64,000 bases of DNA. It comes from Whitmania pigra (taxonomy: Eukaryota > Annelida > Clitellata > Hirudinida > Haemopidae). The DNA is taken from positions 617,501-681,500 of the forward strand of contig JAJTWR010000356.1 in NCBI GenBank assembly GCA_021613335.1. Direction: 5' to 3'. The notes under the pieces are model-generated. The model saw only the letters and a list, made by a program, of their open reading frames with translations, searched no databases and was not told where the DNA came from. Each line of letters opens with the position of its first letter. The stretch's first letter is position 1. Made by a program: the position numbers and the translations under genes. Positions 24,301 through 36,400 of the stretch are shown here, piece by piece.

Positions 24301-27300
24301 TTTTAAAAAATTTTTTAAGCTTATGTTAATCATTTATTTATTTACATTTTCTTTCATGCCAGCAAGTCTCTCCTTTCTGACTACGAGTACGTCCAAAAGT
24401 GCCTGAAGCTCGGTAAGGACATCAAGCTCATCATCGAAGAGGCGGAGTTTGTTCAGCGACCGTTTCTGAGAACGGTTAGTTGTTCTGCGAACTCATGTGC
24501 ACATGCTCGAATCATCAGAATCTAATAAGATGTTGCCCGTGCCCAGTGTTAAAGAAAAACAAATCGCTACGAAGTAGAAAAACCTCGCTGAGTCTATTTG
24601 TTCGTTCGAACCAATTTTACTCTGATGCCATCGTAGTGTACGTCTGAATGAATCATCATCTCAGACGGTGTCTATTTGGTCACGGCATTAACTTATGCTA
24701 AGAGATTGCATCTTATTTATATCATATTGGTTTTTATATCGTCGATTCATTCGCCGATAGGTCGAAGATGTCAATCATCCCGTGTACGTTCCAAAAATGT
24801 TATCGGCAGACGACAACTCATCAAAGCTCACGATGTGAGGAAATTTACCGACATTTAAAACCATTGTCATCGTTTTTTGCATTTTGATCTGAAATGAATG
24901 AAATATTTTAGGAGCAAAATTAACATCTTACTTGAAACCTTTTACAAAGAATGTGAAAAATTGAAAACATCTGTTTCTCAGGTAATTCGGTTCTTTTCAG
25001 TCAATTTACTTGCTTAAGTACTTAATAGCATTTAGGATTGACAGACATAATTTGTGTGCGTGTAATTACAAACAATTATTGATAAATTTGCTCGGAGAGT
25101 CTTCCTTTTGCTTTCACGACGCACGATTGTGGTTTGTCAAATTTTACTGGTTTTGCAGGCCAAACAGAAAATCAACTGCGTCGGTGTCATCCAATCGGTG
25201 AAGGCCATTTGTATGATGCTGAATGGCATCGAAACTGTGGATGTATCGAAGGCCGTAAGGAGACTGAAGTCTCTTCTCGTTGGAACCGAGGTTTGCAAAC
25301 GGAGATGTTTTCATCTCAACTTTTGTTATCTTGTGAGCTGCTGATATCTTGAAAATCTTAAAACAGAAGAACAATGATGCTTTTGAAATGGGCTTGTCTC
25401 GTGGAGATTGTTACGTGCTGTTCGACATTTTATTTTAAATACAATTTGTGTTTAATTAATTTAATTTACATTTTGAATCTTAAACTTGAAAATAATATTC
25501 ACAACACGTTCACTCCCTCATTGGAAAACAACGTTCTTCATGTGAGGCAATATCAAAACCAATTTAAGTTTACCAAACACACTTTAAAATAATCTTGCTG
25601 AGCCTTTTTAAGTTGCTTTATTAGTAAATCAGATTTATTCACATTGCAGAACCTCAGTTCTCCTAACGGTTCTTGCAGTGGCATTAGGGAGGCTTGCATC
25701 TTCGAGCCTGAAGAAGGACCAGTCTTTCCAGAGTATTCCAGGCAGTACTCTGACATCACCAAGAAGTTCGTTTGCATTTTTAAAAAGCATTTATTATGCA
25801 AATTAATTGTTTCGCTGTTATTGTTTTAAATGCACAATTCCCAAAGAGGGGAAGGAAACCCCTGGGCAACTCGTATTCATTCTCTGCAGTTACTTTGCTT
25901 TTTAAGACCGGATCGTGAAAGACCAATTATCTCGCTGTACGGTAGCGATAGTTGGTAATGAGGGCGATCATTGAATTACGCAGCAATTGAAAGATTGGTG
26001 GCCATTATGGCTGGTTACCGGAGCTGCTCGCATTATCGAACTCTATAATGAATTATGGCCTTTGAATTTATTATTTAGGCACTTTATATGCTTGTGATTT
26101 AAATCAAGCAATTGAAAACTATTAGGATAGAATTATTTAACTATTCATCTTTCTCTATTATAACAAGGAAATATTGTTAAAAGAATATTTGGCTCAATTT
26201 TAAATTTAAATTTGGCTTATGAAGTTAATCATGCTTCTTAACCTAATGCCATGTTTGTTGCCTATCTTCACCTGTTAACTTGATGTCATCCAGATGTATC
26301 AGGACTGCTGCCTTCATGGAAGACCTGCAGAAGACCCTGAACGAGTTGTCCAAGTCCATCAAGTGTTTGATCGACATGTTCTGCAGGACGTTCCACAAGG
26401 AATTCAGATTCAGATCCTTTGTGGCTACACAAAAAGGTGACCGACAAATATGCTGCCATTACGTATCACGTAAATTGACATTTTCCAAATAATTCATCAA
26501 TTATGTTACGATTTGTATATTCACGCTTTCATTACCATTCAAATCTTGAATTAGCATTGATCATTAGCCTTTATGTTCAGTGTTTTGTCGTTATTATAAT
26601 GAACAAGGCACGACAAACAAACAATACATTAATTGCCATCGAATGCACGTTACCTTAGCAACGAGAATGCTTGCAATGTTGCCAACAAGTTATGTCGATT
26701 TCTGGAGCTTATAATAACTGTTCTAGGCTCAATGATGAGATAATGATTGGCAGTTATGACCTTAATTATAACGAACAGCGATGACGATGATAATATTGAT
26801 GGTGGTGATGATAATGATGACGATGGTGATGATAATGACAATGATGATGATTGTACTGTTTCTCGACGTAGAGTTCTGTGACATCTCGACACTCAATGAG
26901 TGCCTCCTCGTACACCTGGCCACTGCCCACAGGATTCCAAACAACTGGAAGAATGTGTGAGAACCAGCATAAATGATTCGTAATCATGCATTGTGCATTG
27001 TGCGTGCATTAAAAAATGTTTCTGTTGTTGCTGCTGTTGTTGTTGTTATTGTTATAATTATTGTTGACAGATATCTTTTGTGCTCCTTCGATCATTTAGT
27101 TTCTTGCTTTGACATTGTGTTATGTTGTGATGATTTCAACAAAAAGTATTGTTATTGTTGAATCTACACCGAATAAATTAATATCGCCACGTCTAGACAT
27201 ACGGAGTTCAACGTCCAGTGCAGGATTTTCCATGGGGGTCACCAGCTTGGCAGGGATGTCTGGACTCAGGCCATTCAACTGCCTTTGTCTGGCAATCAAA

Positions 27301-30300
27301 ATACTTTGAGCTGGGATGAGTGGTTAGAATTCATTATTATATATTGTTAGCTGGTAGAATTTAAGGTTTGATGATCTCTTTTGAATGAGACTTCATTTAA
27401 TAAAATAATAATATTAATAATTAATAAATAATTCCTTCATCCCAATTGACATCACTTAGGCTGACCTTTGACGACGTGAGGATATGCGATCTGCCCAGGG
27501 AAGCAAAACTCTGCTTCACTCTGATAGGCTCTCGCATGGCTCAAAATAGCACGAACGACGGACAGACACGAATCAGAAGAAATCTTGCCTGGGTGGCCAT
27601 TCAGCTCTTCAATCACCAGTTGTAAGCTGTGAATTCAATTAACTTCCCTGTTTACTATTTCTCCTTCCTGTTGCCATTATTATTATTATTATTATTATTA
27701 TTAGTAGTAGTAGTATTATGTATTATTACTGTATTGTGATCATTGTGGTTTTCATTAATATTTTTATTGTTGTTGTTATTATTAGGCATGATGTAATTGT
27801 TATTTAAATGTTATTACGGCTCTTGCTTTCTACTTGGAAAGCTTATAAATTGTATGATTTCATGCTTTGAGGTCTTCCTTGTATTTCATCAGTTCATCTT
27901 GCATCTATTCATTCGTTCATTCATGCATGCATTCATTCATTTATTCATTCGTTAGTTCGTTCATTCATTTCTTTCGTGTGACGTAAATGCTCCCTTTGTT
28001 ATAAGAGTCTTTTTAAGCAGTGTGATTTTCAGTCGTTCTTTTGATGCAAGACATGATTTCAAGACATGGCTTCCTCGTTCAAATGAGAGAAGTTTGATTG
28101 AAATTCAATCACGAATTGCAAATCACAATTTCTGGGAAACGACTTCCTGGAGTTTTAGAAATCCCCGTTTGGATGCCAAACACGTGTGATTTCTATTTGT
28201 CCACGTTTTGTCTGAGATGCTTTGAAGTCTGTGCATCTGTGTCCAATCAACTTTATGAATATTTAATTAATGAAACTTTGTCATGTCATGTGCATCTGAT
28301 TTAATTAATTATGCGATTTTTATAGTATTTGCCATAAAATGAAGTATCTGTGATTGTTCTTTGGACTTTCTATTGGAGTCTTTCCAAGATGTTCCATAAA
28401 CATCATCAAAATGAGATTTTTTTATTTAAAACGCTCAAATTGGCATCCTTGAGTTCTTTTGTCTCCTTAATGGCAACTTGTTAATTGGATGTGATATATC
28501 AATGTCTGTATGCTTGTTCACACTAATGTCCTGTGCATAACTATAATCAGATGACTTGAGTGGTTTGAATTGCTTGTCTTTCTTTTGTATTATTTGCTTT
28601 AAATTAATTGAATAATTTGCAATGATTTGTGCTTGTGAAGTGAACTGGTGCAGGGAGACCACCTACTGGGCATGTGGCCTGGCGTCTGCTCAGTGATTGC
28701 CCCAACCACGGACACAAACACCCACAGCACGAACAGCGTTCTGCTTCAGGTTTGCACTTTTTTTTTTGTGGATTAACAGCAATGGATGGATTAGTGGATG
28801 AATGAAGTGATTTTGTTCTTCACCCTTCAGTGAAAGATTTATTCATCTGTAACATTCCTTAAATTGTAAGAACATTTTTAAGAAGTAATATGAACCTTAA
28901 TAATCTATCATGACAATTTGGATTTTCCTAATAAAAAATGATCTTAAGTGATGTGTGAATTTTGATGAATAATTGAATTTCTAATTATACAATTTGCAAT
29001 TTCTTCTGCTTTATTTGAGAATTACAACTTTCGGATAAAAATTTTGATTTCATTTAGATTGGATAACGTTATTATAAATCATTTGTAACAGGTCAGTTTG
29101 CAGAATTTTGACTTTGTCTGCATGTTTCCAAAGATTGAAGAGATGAACAGGTGAGTGATCACACCTTTGAATAACTGATGCCACTAGAATAACTGTTTAT
29201 TAATTAATTATTTAAACCTTCAAACATTTTAAATTACTCTTTTGAGCAGCCTCTTTGTAATGCTAATGAGATGCATTATTTCATTCAGTGCAAAGCAGGA
29301 CTTTGACACTCTGCACCCAGATGATCAAAGTCTCCTGCTGTCTCTCATTGACAAGGACCCCATCGTGAAGTTGGTTTTCTTATTTACTCTTCTGTAGGAG
29401 CATCACAAAAATTATATTCCAAAATATGATTGCATTGCTTTCTTTTTCCAACTTATTTTTTAAACTTCAAACGCGTCTCGACCATTTTTCCAGGTTGAGC
29501 GAAGAGGAGAAGGAATACCTTTGGCAGAAACGCCACCATCTCTACGGGTATCCCTCTGCTCTTCCAAAGGTTCTTCAGTCCATAACTTCTTGGGCTTGGT
29601 ACTCACTCAGTGAGACGTACACGATGATCCGTGACTGGAAACCCGTGAGCCCCATGCAGTCTCTCCAGCTACTCCTGCCGAGGTTTTCCGACACCATCGT
29701 GAGGTGCATCGCGGTGGACAAACTGAGAGAACTGCCGGCAGACGACTTCTGCGACCTCCTGCCGCAACTGATACAGGCCCTCAAGTTCGAGTTTTACCAC
29801 ACGAGCGCTTTGGCCCGACTGCTCCTAGAGAGGGCGGCCACGAGCGTCCGAGTGGCCCATCATGTTTACTGGCTTTTGAAGGATGCGGCCGACGACGTGC
29901 ATCACAAGAAGAGATATCAACTCATGTTTGGTGCCCTCATGAGCGTGGTGGGAGAAAAAATGAGGCAGGAGTTTGGCAAGCAAGAAGAGCTAGTGAACAT
30001 GCTCTCTGCCATCGCCGACAAAGTCAAAGCCGCCAAAGACCGCGATGCCGTCCTTCAGAGGGAGTTGTGCAACATGTGGGACTTCCTGCAACACAAATCC
30101 GTGAGGCTGCCCACAAATCCAGGGCTGGAAATAGCCGGAGTCGATGTCAAGTCATGCTCCTTTTTCACCTCTTTCACGGTGCCACTGAAACTCGCTTTCA
30201 AGAACATCGATCCAAGAGCTGGCGACATCTACATGATGTTCAAGGCAGGAGACGATCTGAGACAAGATGCTCTGACACTTCAAATGATTAGAATCATGGA

Positions 30301-31927
30301 GAGATTGTGGCTTCAGGGTGGACTTGAGCTCAAGATGGTCACATTCAAATGCCTCCCAACCAGTCCAAAGAGAGGATTCGTGGAGCTAATACCGGAGTCG
30401 GAAACTTTGGGGAAGATCCAGAAGAAGCATGGTCACGGTGTCACCGGGTCGTTCAAGGACAGACCGATCGCAGAGTGGCTTCAAATGCATAATCCTTCCG
30501 AGCTCGATTACCAAGCCGCCGTGGACAACTTCACGGCAAGTTGTGCCGGCTACTGTGTGGCCACCTACATCTTGGGCGTCTGCGACAGACACAACGACAA
30601 CATCATGATCAAACACTCTGGACATATTTTCCACATCGACTTTGCCAAGTTTCTGGGAGACTTTCAGATGCTCGGGGCAATCAACAGGGATCGAACACCA
30701 TTCATCTTGACGTCCGACATGGCCTACGTCATCAATGGGGGTGATAAACCAACAGAGAGATTTCAGAAATTTGTCGATCTCTGTTGCCATGCCCTCAATA
30801 TCATACGACGAAATAGCGGCCTCTTCATTAATTTATTTTCATTGATGACACTCTCTGGAATTCCCAGGGTAAACGAAAATGCCCCTAGGTACGTCAGGGA
30901 AGCGTTGATGCCCGAAAGGTCGGATGCTGAGGCTGTTGCAGAATTCACCAGGATGGTAAACACAAGTCTGAAGTCCATCTTCACCCAGTTTAACTTTTTT
31001 ATCCACAACCTTGCACAGCTTAAATTTTCTGGACATGATGAAGGCATGCTCCTTTCTTTTGTTCCAAAAACTTACAGCATCAATACAGACGGAAGAATAC
31101 AAAATCTCGAACTGTATGGCATACAGAAACGTTACAATCCAGAAAAATTTTACATCTTCATTGTAAAAGTAGAGCGAGTGAACCAGAAAGTTCCAAACTT
31201 GGTACTGAGGAGATTTTCTGAATTCCAGGAACTCCACAGGAAGCTAGTGGCCATTTTTCCTCTCGTGCAGTGGCCTTCTCTTTCTGGAAAAATAATACTG
31301 GGAAGAGCCCACGTCAAGGCGGTTGCAGAGGCGAGAAGAGCAGAGCTCGAGGTGTTCCTTAAGTCGCTGCTCAAGATGTCGCCGGAAGTAGCAGAGCACG
31401 ATCTCGTCTACACTTTCTTCCATCCAATGTTGAGAGATGAACAGGAGAACAAAACCAACCTCCTGAAATTGAAAGAGTTACCGCCTTCTCCTGCACCGAC
31501 CGCCAACAAATACTTGAAGCCCATCGAAGGCTCCATCAAGTTGAGCATCTTTCACAAGCCGCACGGTCTCGTCGTCATGGTCATGCACGTCAAGGATTTG
31601 GGACAAACCAGCAGTGGCGAGCTGCCCAGTCCGTACGTCAAACTGTACCTCCTTCCCGACCCCATGAAGATGACCAAAAGGAAAACAAAAATTACCAAGA
31701 ATACCTCGCATCCTACCTACAACGAAATGCTCATCTACAGAATCCCACTCGACCAAGCCAGTCAGAAAGTACTCCAGGTGACGGTGTGGTCTTACGACGG
31801 ACTGAAGGAAAATGAATTCCTCGGAGGAGTCCACATACGACTGAGTGAAATCGATTTGTCAAGGGAATCTGTCGGTTGGCACAGACTACAACCTCTGCAC
31901 GTCTTGGGCATGACATCAACCACTTGA
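21327..31927 (+). CDS. PIK3C2: Class II phosphoinositide 3-kinase, C2 domain-containing (PIK3C2)
   Basis: Twenty exons, about 1917 aa: 21327-21683, 21764-21953, 22064-22544, 22729-23413, 23520-23599, 23790-23941, 24169-24286, 24363-24474, 24761-24834, 24912-24981, 25159-25290, 25650-25765, 26294-26436, 26872-26956, 27197-27322, 27460-27622, 28654-28749, 29092-29150, 29289-29369, 29494-31927. It phosphorylates PI or PI4P at the 3-OH on endosomes and clathrin-coated membranes (family knowledge). Regions: a Pro-rich N-terminus with DPF/DPLF motifs (1 to ~570), Ras-binding domain (~580-725), C2 (~900-1080), helical accessory domain, kinase with MFKAGDDLRQD (near 1355), catalytic GVCDRHNDN (~1469-1477) and HIDFAKFLG (DFG reads DFA), PX (~1660-1765) and a final C2 (~1790-1909). 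The PX-C2 tail marks class II. The last exon is 2434 nt and codes everything from the accessory domain on. The exon 16/17 junction is uncertain (see findings). The A/B/G isoform cannot be assigned. Confidence 0.93.
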
Positions 31928-33061
31928 CGACATTTCCGTCGAGGTCTTCGCCACGGCCGCCAGCGGGTTCCTTCACCAGTTAATCTATTTCACGAACGTC
32001 ACAGTTGGATTTCACAGAGAGACACCATTTCAGACTCTTTGTTGCATTTGTTTGATTTGATTGAGTTTACATCATGCATCCAGTGTTACCATGGCTCCAG
32101 TATTAAGCTATTTAATTGTTTCTCCGCCTGTCCATCGACAACATTTTGACATGGACTCACTGCCAGCTTGCATCTACATATTTTTTGAATGCTAATAATT
32201 CTGGAGTCTGGTCTCTCAATTATTATCAATGGCATGTACTTTTCTTAAAGCCTTCGAGCAGAGGCAAGTTGTATGCCGTTACATTCGATGACTTTGCCTT
32301 ACACAAGTAAGTTGTCTCCTGCTGTATTCTCGGAGGCACAGTTGCTTAGACAAAATTATTTTTACAAAGGCCGGATGAATCTCATTTTCACGGCATTGTG
32401 CAACAAAAACTGAGTTGCTTATTCTGCTGTTAAAAGAGAGATGGGATGGGTTGTCACTAGACCTGGGAGCCACCAGCCAGTTTGTAGTTAAGCCGAGCTG
32501 AACAATATCAGGGCTGCCGTTGATTTTACAGCAAAGTCAAATTCAATTGTATTCAGAACAGCGGGTGACCACTTCCTTGACGGTCAGTAAGTTTAGTACA
32601 AATCGAAGAGTTGTTCTCTATAATAAGACTAATTTTAACCCAGAAAAGGTCATCATTAGTGCTTTACAGACTAAACCACATTTCCTTTGTTTATGATAAT
32701 TATGCAAAATGTACTTAAATTGGTTTACTGGACTGCAAACAGCCTTGACTTATGTTTTTTTAATTTTGTATTTAGCCTTTATTTATTTATTTGATTATAG
32801 TCCGTTGCATAACTCAGATGATTTGGATTGTATTTAGCCCAAACCTTGCAAATTACACCCCTGGTGACTTCACATCCAGATAAGGCACAAGGCACCCAAA
32901 CAAAATTGTATTTAGCCCATTTAAGGAACTTCATAATCAATCCCTACCCTAGGGCGCACCCTGGTAGTGCAGGCTGAGATGCAAACACGAAACAGTTCTT
33001 TGACTTTTGCTCAAATGGCGATAGCTCACATGACAGTTGTGCACATAAGCCCAACTGCTTC

Positions 33062-33146
33062 CAATCTCCAACCACTTGCTACCCAAGCTCTACCCACTTG
33101 CTACCCAAGCTCTACCCACTTGCTACCCAAGCTCTACCCACTTGCT
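33062..33146. repeat. 22-bp tandem repeat, about 4 copies
   Basis: The unit ACTTGCTACCCAAGCTCTACCC is repeated nearly exactly about four times in the SLC37A4/PIK3C2 convergent region. Confidence 0.9.
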
Positions 33147-33289
33147 AAAATTCCTTCAAGCCGAGCTGGTTTCTTGGAAACCCTCGGACCCCAGGTCTAG
33201 GTGTCACTGCAAGCTTCGTGGATTTCTCCGCTGGCAGTTTCATTTCTATGCCAGCATTAAAAAAGGGCAAAATCTTGTAATAATAATAA

Positions 33290-33295
33290 TTTATT
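33290..33295 (-). terminator. Polyadenylation signal for SLC37A4
   Basis: TTTATT on the plus strand reads AATAAA on the minus strand, about 150 bp after the SLC37A4 stop codon (TCA at 33448-33450). Confidence 0.55.
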
Positions 33296-33447
33296 GTAAC
33301 ATCACAATCATGAAATAAATCAAATCATTGAGAATAATTTATCAACTCATTAATTTAGTCGATTCTGAGGATTCTATGAGGAGTGTTGAGCCAACAAAAG
33401 TTGAGTGTAAAGAGGCAAAATCATAACTAAAACAGTTCATGCTGAAT

Positions 33448-36400
33448 TCACTGCATCTTTTTCTTCGTGTCCACCATTTTGTATTTGAGATTCCTTGTCA
33501 AAACCTTTAAGACGACTGCAAGGATGAGCAAAAACTCAAGGATGATGAAGGCACCTCTCCAATTCAGCTCCTGTGCAACAAGGCTGAAAGGGAGGCCAGC
33601 TGTAATTGCACCGACTGTTGGGACGAAGAATGAGAATGGTGCTTTATTATAATACAAAGTTTGCCCAGAAATAAGAAAATAATTGCAATTACATAGAATA
33701 TTAACTGTATATTGAGTGGATTCTGACTTAACAACGATTGTAGTACGATTCAAATGTGCAAAAATTCTCCAATTTCAATGTATTCCAAAAATGAGACATG
33801 AGATTCACAAAAGTAGGAAATATTAAAAGTTATAAAATGGCGGCTTACTGCTGGCTGCGAGAGATACTATGGCATGGGATGTTCCTTGGAGGTGCACGGG
33901 CGATGCCTCGATGGCCATCACTCCGTAGAGAGATATCGGGCCATAAATCCCAACGCCCATGAAGAACCCAACAATCATGATTAAGAACTGCAATAGCAAA
34001 AAATGTAATAAATATTTATTGTAATTAAATGACATTGATGAGCTAAAAGGTCGTTGCAAAAACTTACATCGGAAGAACCGGTATTCATCAAGAAGAGGAA
34101 GCAGTGCAGAGCAGTGGCAAAAACGCAGACGAAGATCGTGGTCACCATCATTCTGGGAGAGCCATGCAACGTGTTCTTACTCTAGAATGAGGAAAATAAT
34201 TGGAACCTAAGATGAAGTAAAATAATTGGAAACTAAGATGAAGTAAAATAATTGATTTGCTTTGTTCTGGAGTCTGGTCTCTCAATTATAATTGGCCTGT
34301 ACGTTTCTTAAAGCTTTCAAGCAGAAGTATGTTGTAAACCTGTTACTCCAACCCACAGTCAAATAAATGAGATATTGCATTTATAATTTGACCAATTGTG
34401 CTCAGCGGGTTTATAGAGGCTTGTTAATAAAAGTATTATAAGAATGTAAAATCAGCTTGCAATGCCACCAGCGCCCCCAGGAATCAGTGCTGTACAAATC
34501 GTTAGCTAAAGAGCATCCAAAACATGCTATGCTTGTGGTACTACTTAAATGAAATAATATAAATCAACTGGCAAAACACAAAATAAGTTTGATAATAAGA
34601 AAACATTTCTCACCCTTGCAACCAAGATGTCTGCAAAGTACCCAGATGAAACAGAGCCTACCACTCCTCCAACCTCCATGAAACTGATGAAGAGACTTCC
34701 TGTTACATTTGAATTAACCAATTAGAACTTCAGTAATCCCAAATTTAAACAGTGAAGCTGCCAGTCATTTGAAACTAATAATTGGTGACAAGATGGGAAT
34801 ATTGGTAATATGATGCGCAAATTAACAGATAATTATACAATAATTACAACAACAATAATAATAACAAATTTTAATGCAGTAATAATGTCGTACCTATGTG
34901 TTGACTGTGTTTAAGCTCTTGGATGAGGTAAAGCTGACCCCATTCCAATGCTGCAGTTCTGGCCATAAACACCAAAAAGTAAGAGATGCATATTACCCAC
35001 ATCAGAGGGCTTCTCATTAGGTCCTTCCATGTGCCTCTACCCTGCATTTGATTGGATGCTGAAATTTCAACAATTCATTGTGAGCCACCATTGTGTATTT
35101 TCAATAATAACAGCAGATGTGATGAGCAAGACAGAAATATATTGAATTATAAATTACAGATGGTTATATCTATGATTATAGCAGATGGTATCGTCAAAGT
35201 AAAACTCACCCGATTTCTCTTGGTTCAAGGCTCTGGGAACAGGCCACTCAATCATTGCAAAGATAAGGAGGCTGCCCAATACAGCTGCTATGCCTAAAAA
35301 AAAAATGATTAATGAAATTAAAATAAATGTTGTTGCAGGTCTTGTCATTAGGAAAATGTTTAGGTTAGGCAAACTAAAAAAATATCTATGTAAACAGGCA
35401 GAATGGAATCAAACCTCAAATGCAAACAGCAAACGAGAGCAAATGTCCCAACTTAACAATACATAAATGAAAGAAAGCCCGTTAAAATTAGAACGAAACA
35501 AAACAAAGTAGTTAATACGTCTGACCGATACCACCAGCAGTAATTAAAAAACAAAAAACATGTAAATACAACTAACCAGAAAACACGAAGACTGCAGGCC
35601 AAGCATGGTATGCGATGACCAATGCAACCGCAATTGGCCCAGTACACCCAGCTACATTCATTGCAGTGTTCAAAAGACCATATTTAGTAGCAAATTCATT
35701 GCTGGGAAATATCTGTCAAGACAAACAACATGGAAAATGGAAATGGTTAAACTCAGAAAACTCAACGAGTTAGAAAAATCATTCATGCTCATAAGGAGGT
35801 GTTAAAAATGTTAATAAACAAGCTCAACTATCAAAACTGGTTACTACTTAATGCAAGCAAAACTCAAGTGAAAAATAAAATCGAAATTAAAGCCAGAATT
35901 ATTTGTTAAACCACAAAAGAATGAAAGAACCAATATTTCTTAATATTTCGGTTCGCCCAATCAGACACGGGTACTTGGTACTCGTACTTAGATACTCCTA
36001 CCTCTGTACTCAGTCCCACGTCTACACTCAATCCTCATTCAAGAACAACAAATCAAACAGTAACTAGAACATTAAAATCAGAAAACTGAAAAATTATAAA
36101 GGAATGTTATTATCCTAAAAACTAAAAAGGTGTTAGTGAACCTGTAGCCAATGAACCTCCAAGGAATGACAACATACCATAAAACACGAAGCACGACTGC
36201 CAAGGATAATACTGCAAGAGAATGGCGGTCACGACGGGCCCGAGGGCACATGCCAGGTTCATCGAGGTCGAGAGAACCCCCCAGACGCATCCAAACAATG
36301 AAGGGTGTGACCACTGCAAGTAATGCAGATCAAGGTTAGCAACTGCTGGGGTAAAGGTCAAAGAGTCTCTTAAAGGTCGTCTTTCAAAAAGTGTCGTTTA

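Larger units (their letters stand above)
31928..33447. other. Convergent intergenic region between PIK3C2 and SLC37A4
   Basis: It contains both 3' UTRs. It holds a 22-bp tandem repeat (33062-33146), several copies of TTGTATTTAGCC (near 32766, 32828 and 32907) that may mark old repeats, and no recognisable coding exon. Confidence 0.55.

Noticed and set aside
26762..26987. Minus-strand frames containing VYEEALIECRDVTELYVEKQ
   Set aside because: They look protein-like, but the plus strand gives TLNECLLVHLATAHRIPNNW, which fits the PIK3C2 C2 region and joins in phase with both neighbouring exons.
36122..36177. Extension of SLC37A4 exon 4a to the later donor at 36141
   Set aside because: It also keeps phase, but it would add a helix (MLSFLGGSLATG) duplicating the one in exon 5 and exceed the family length. 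The GTATGT at 36177 gives exactly 136 nt, matching exon 4b.
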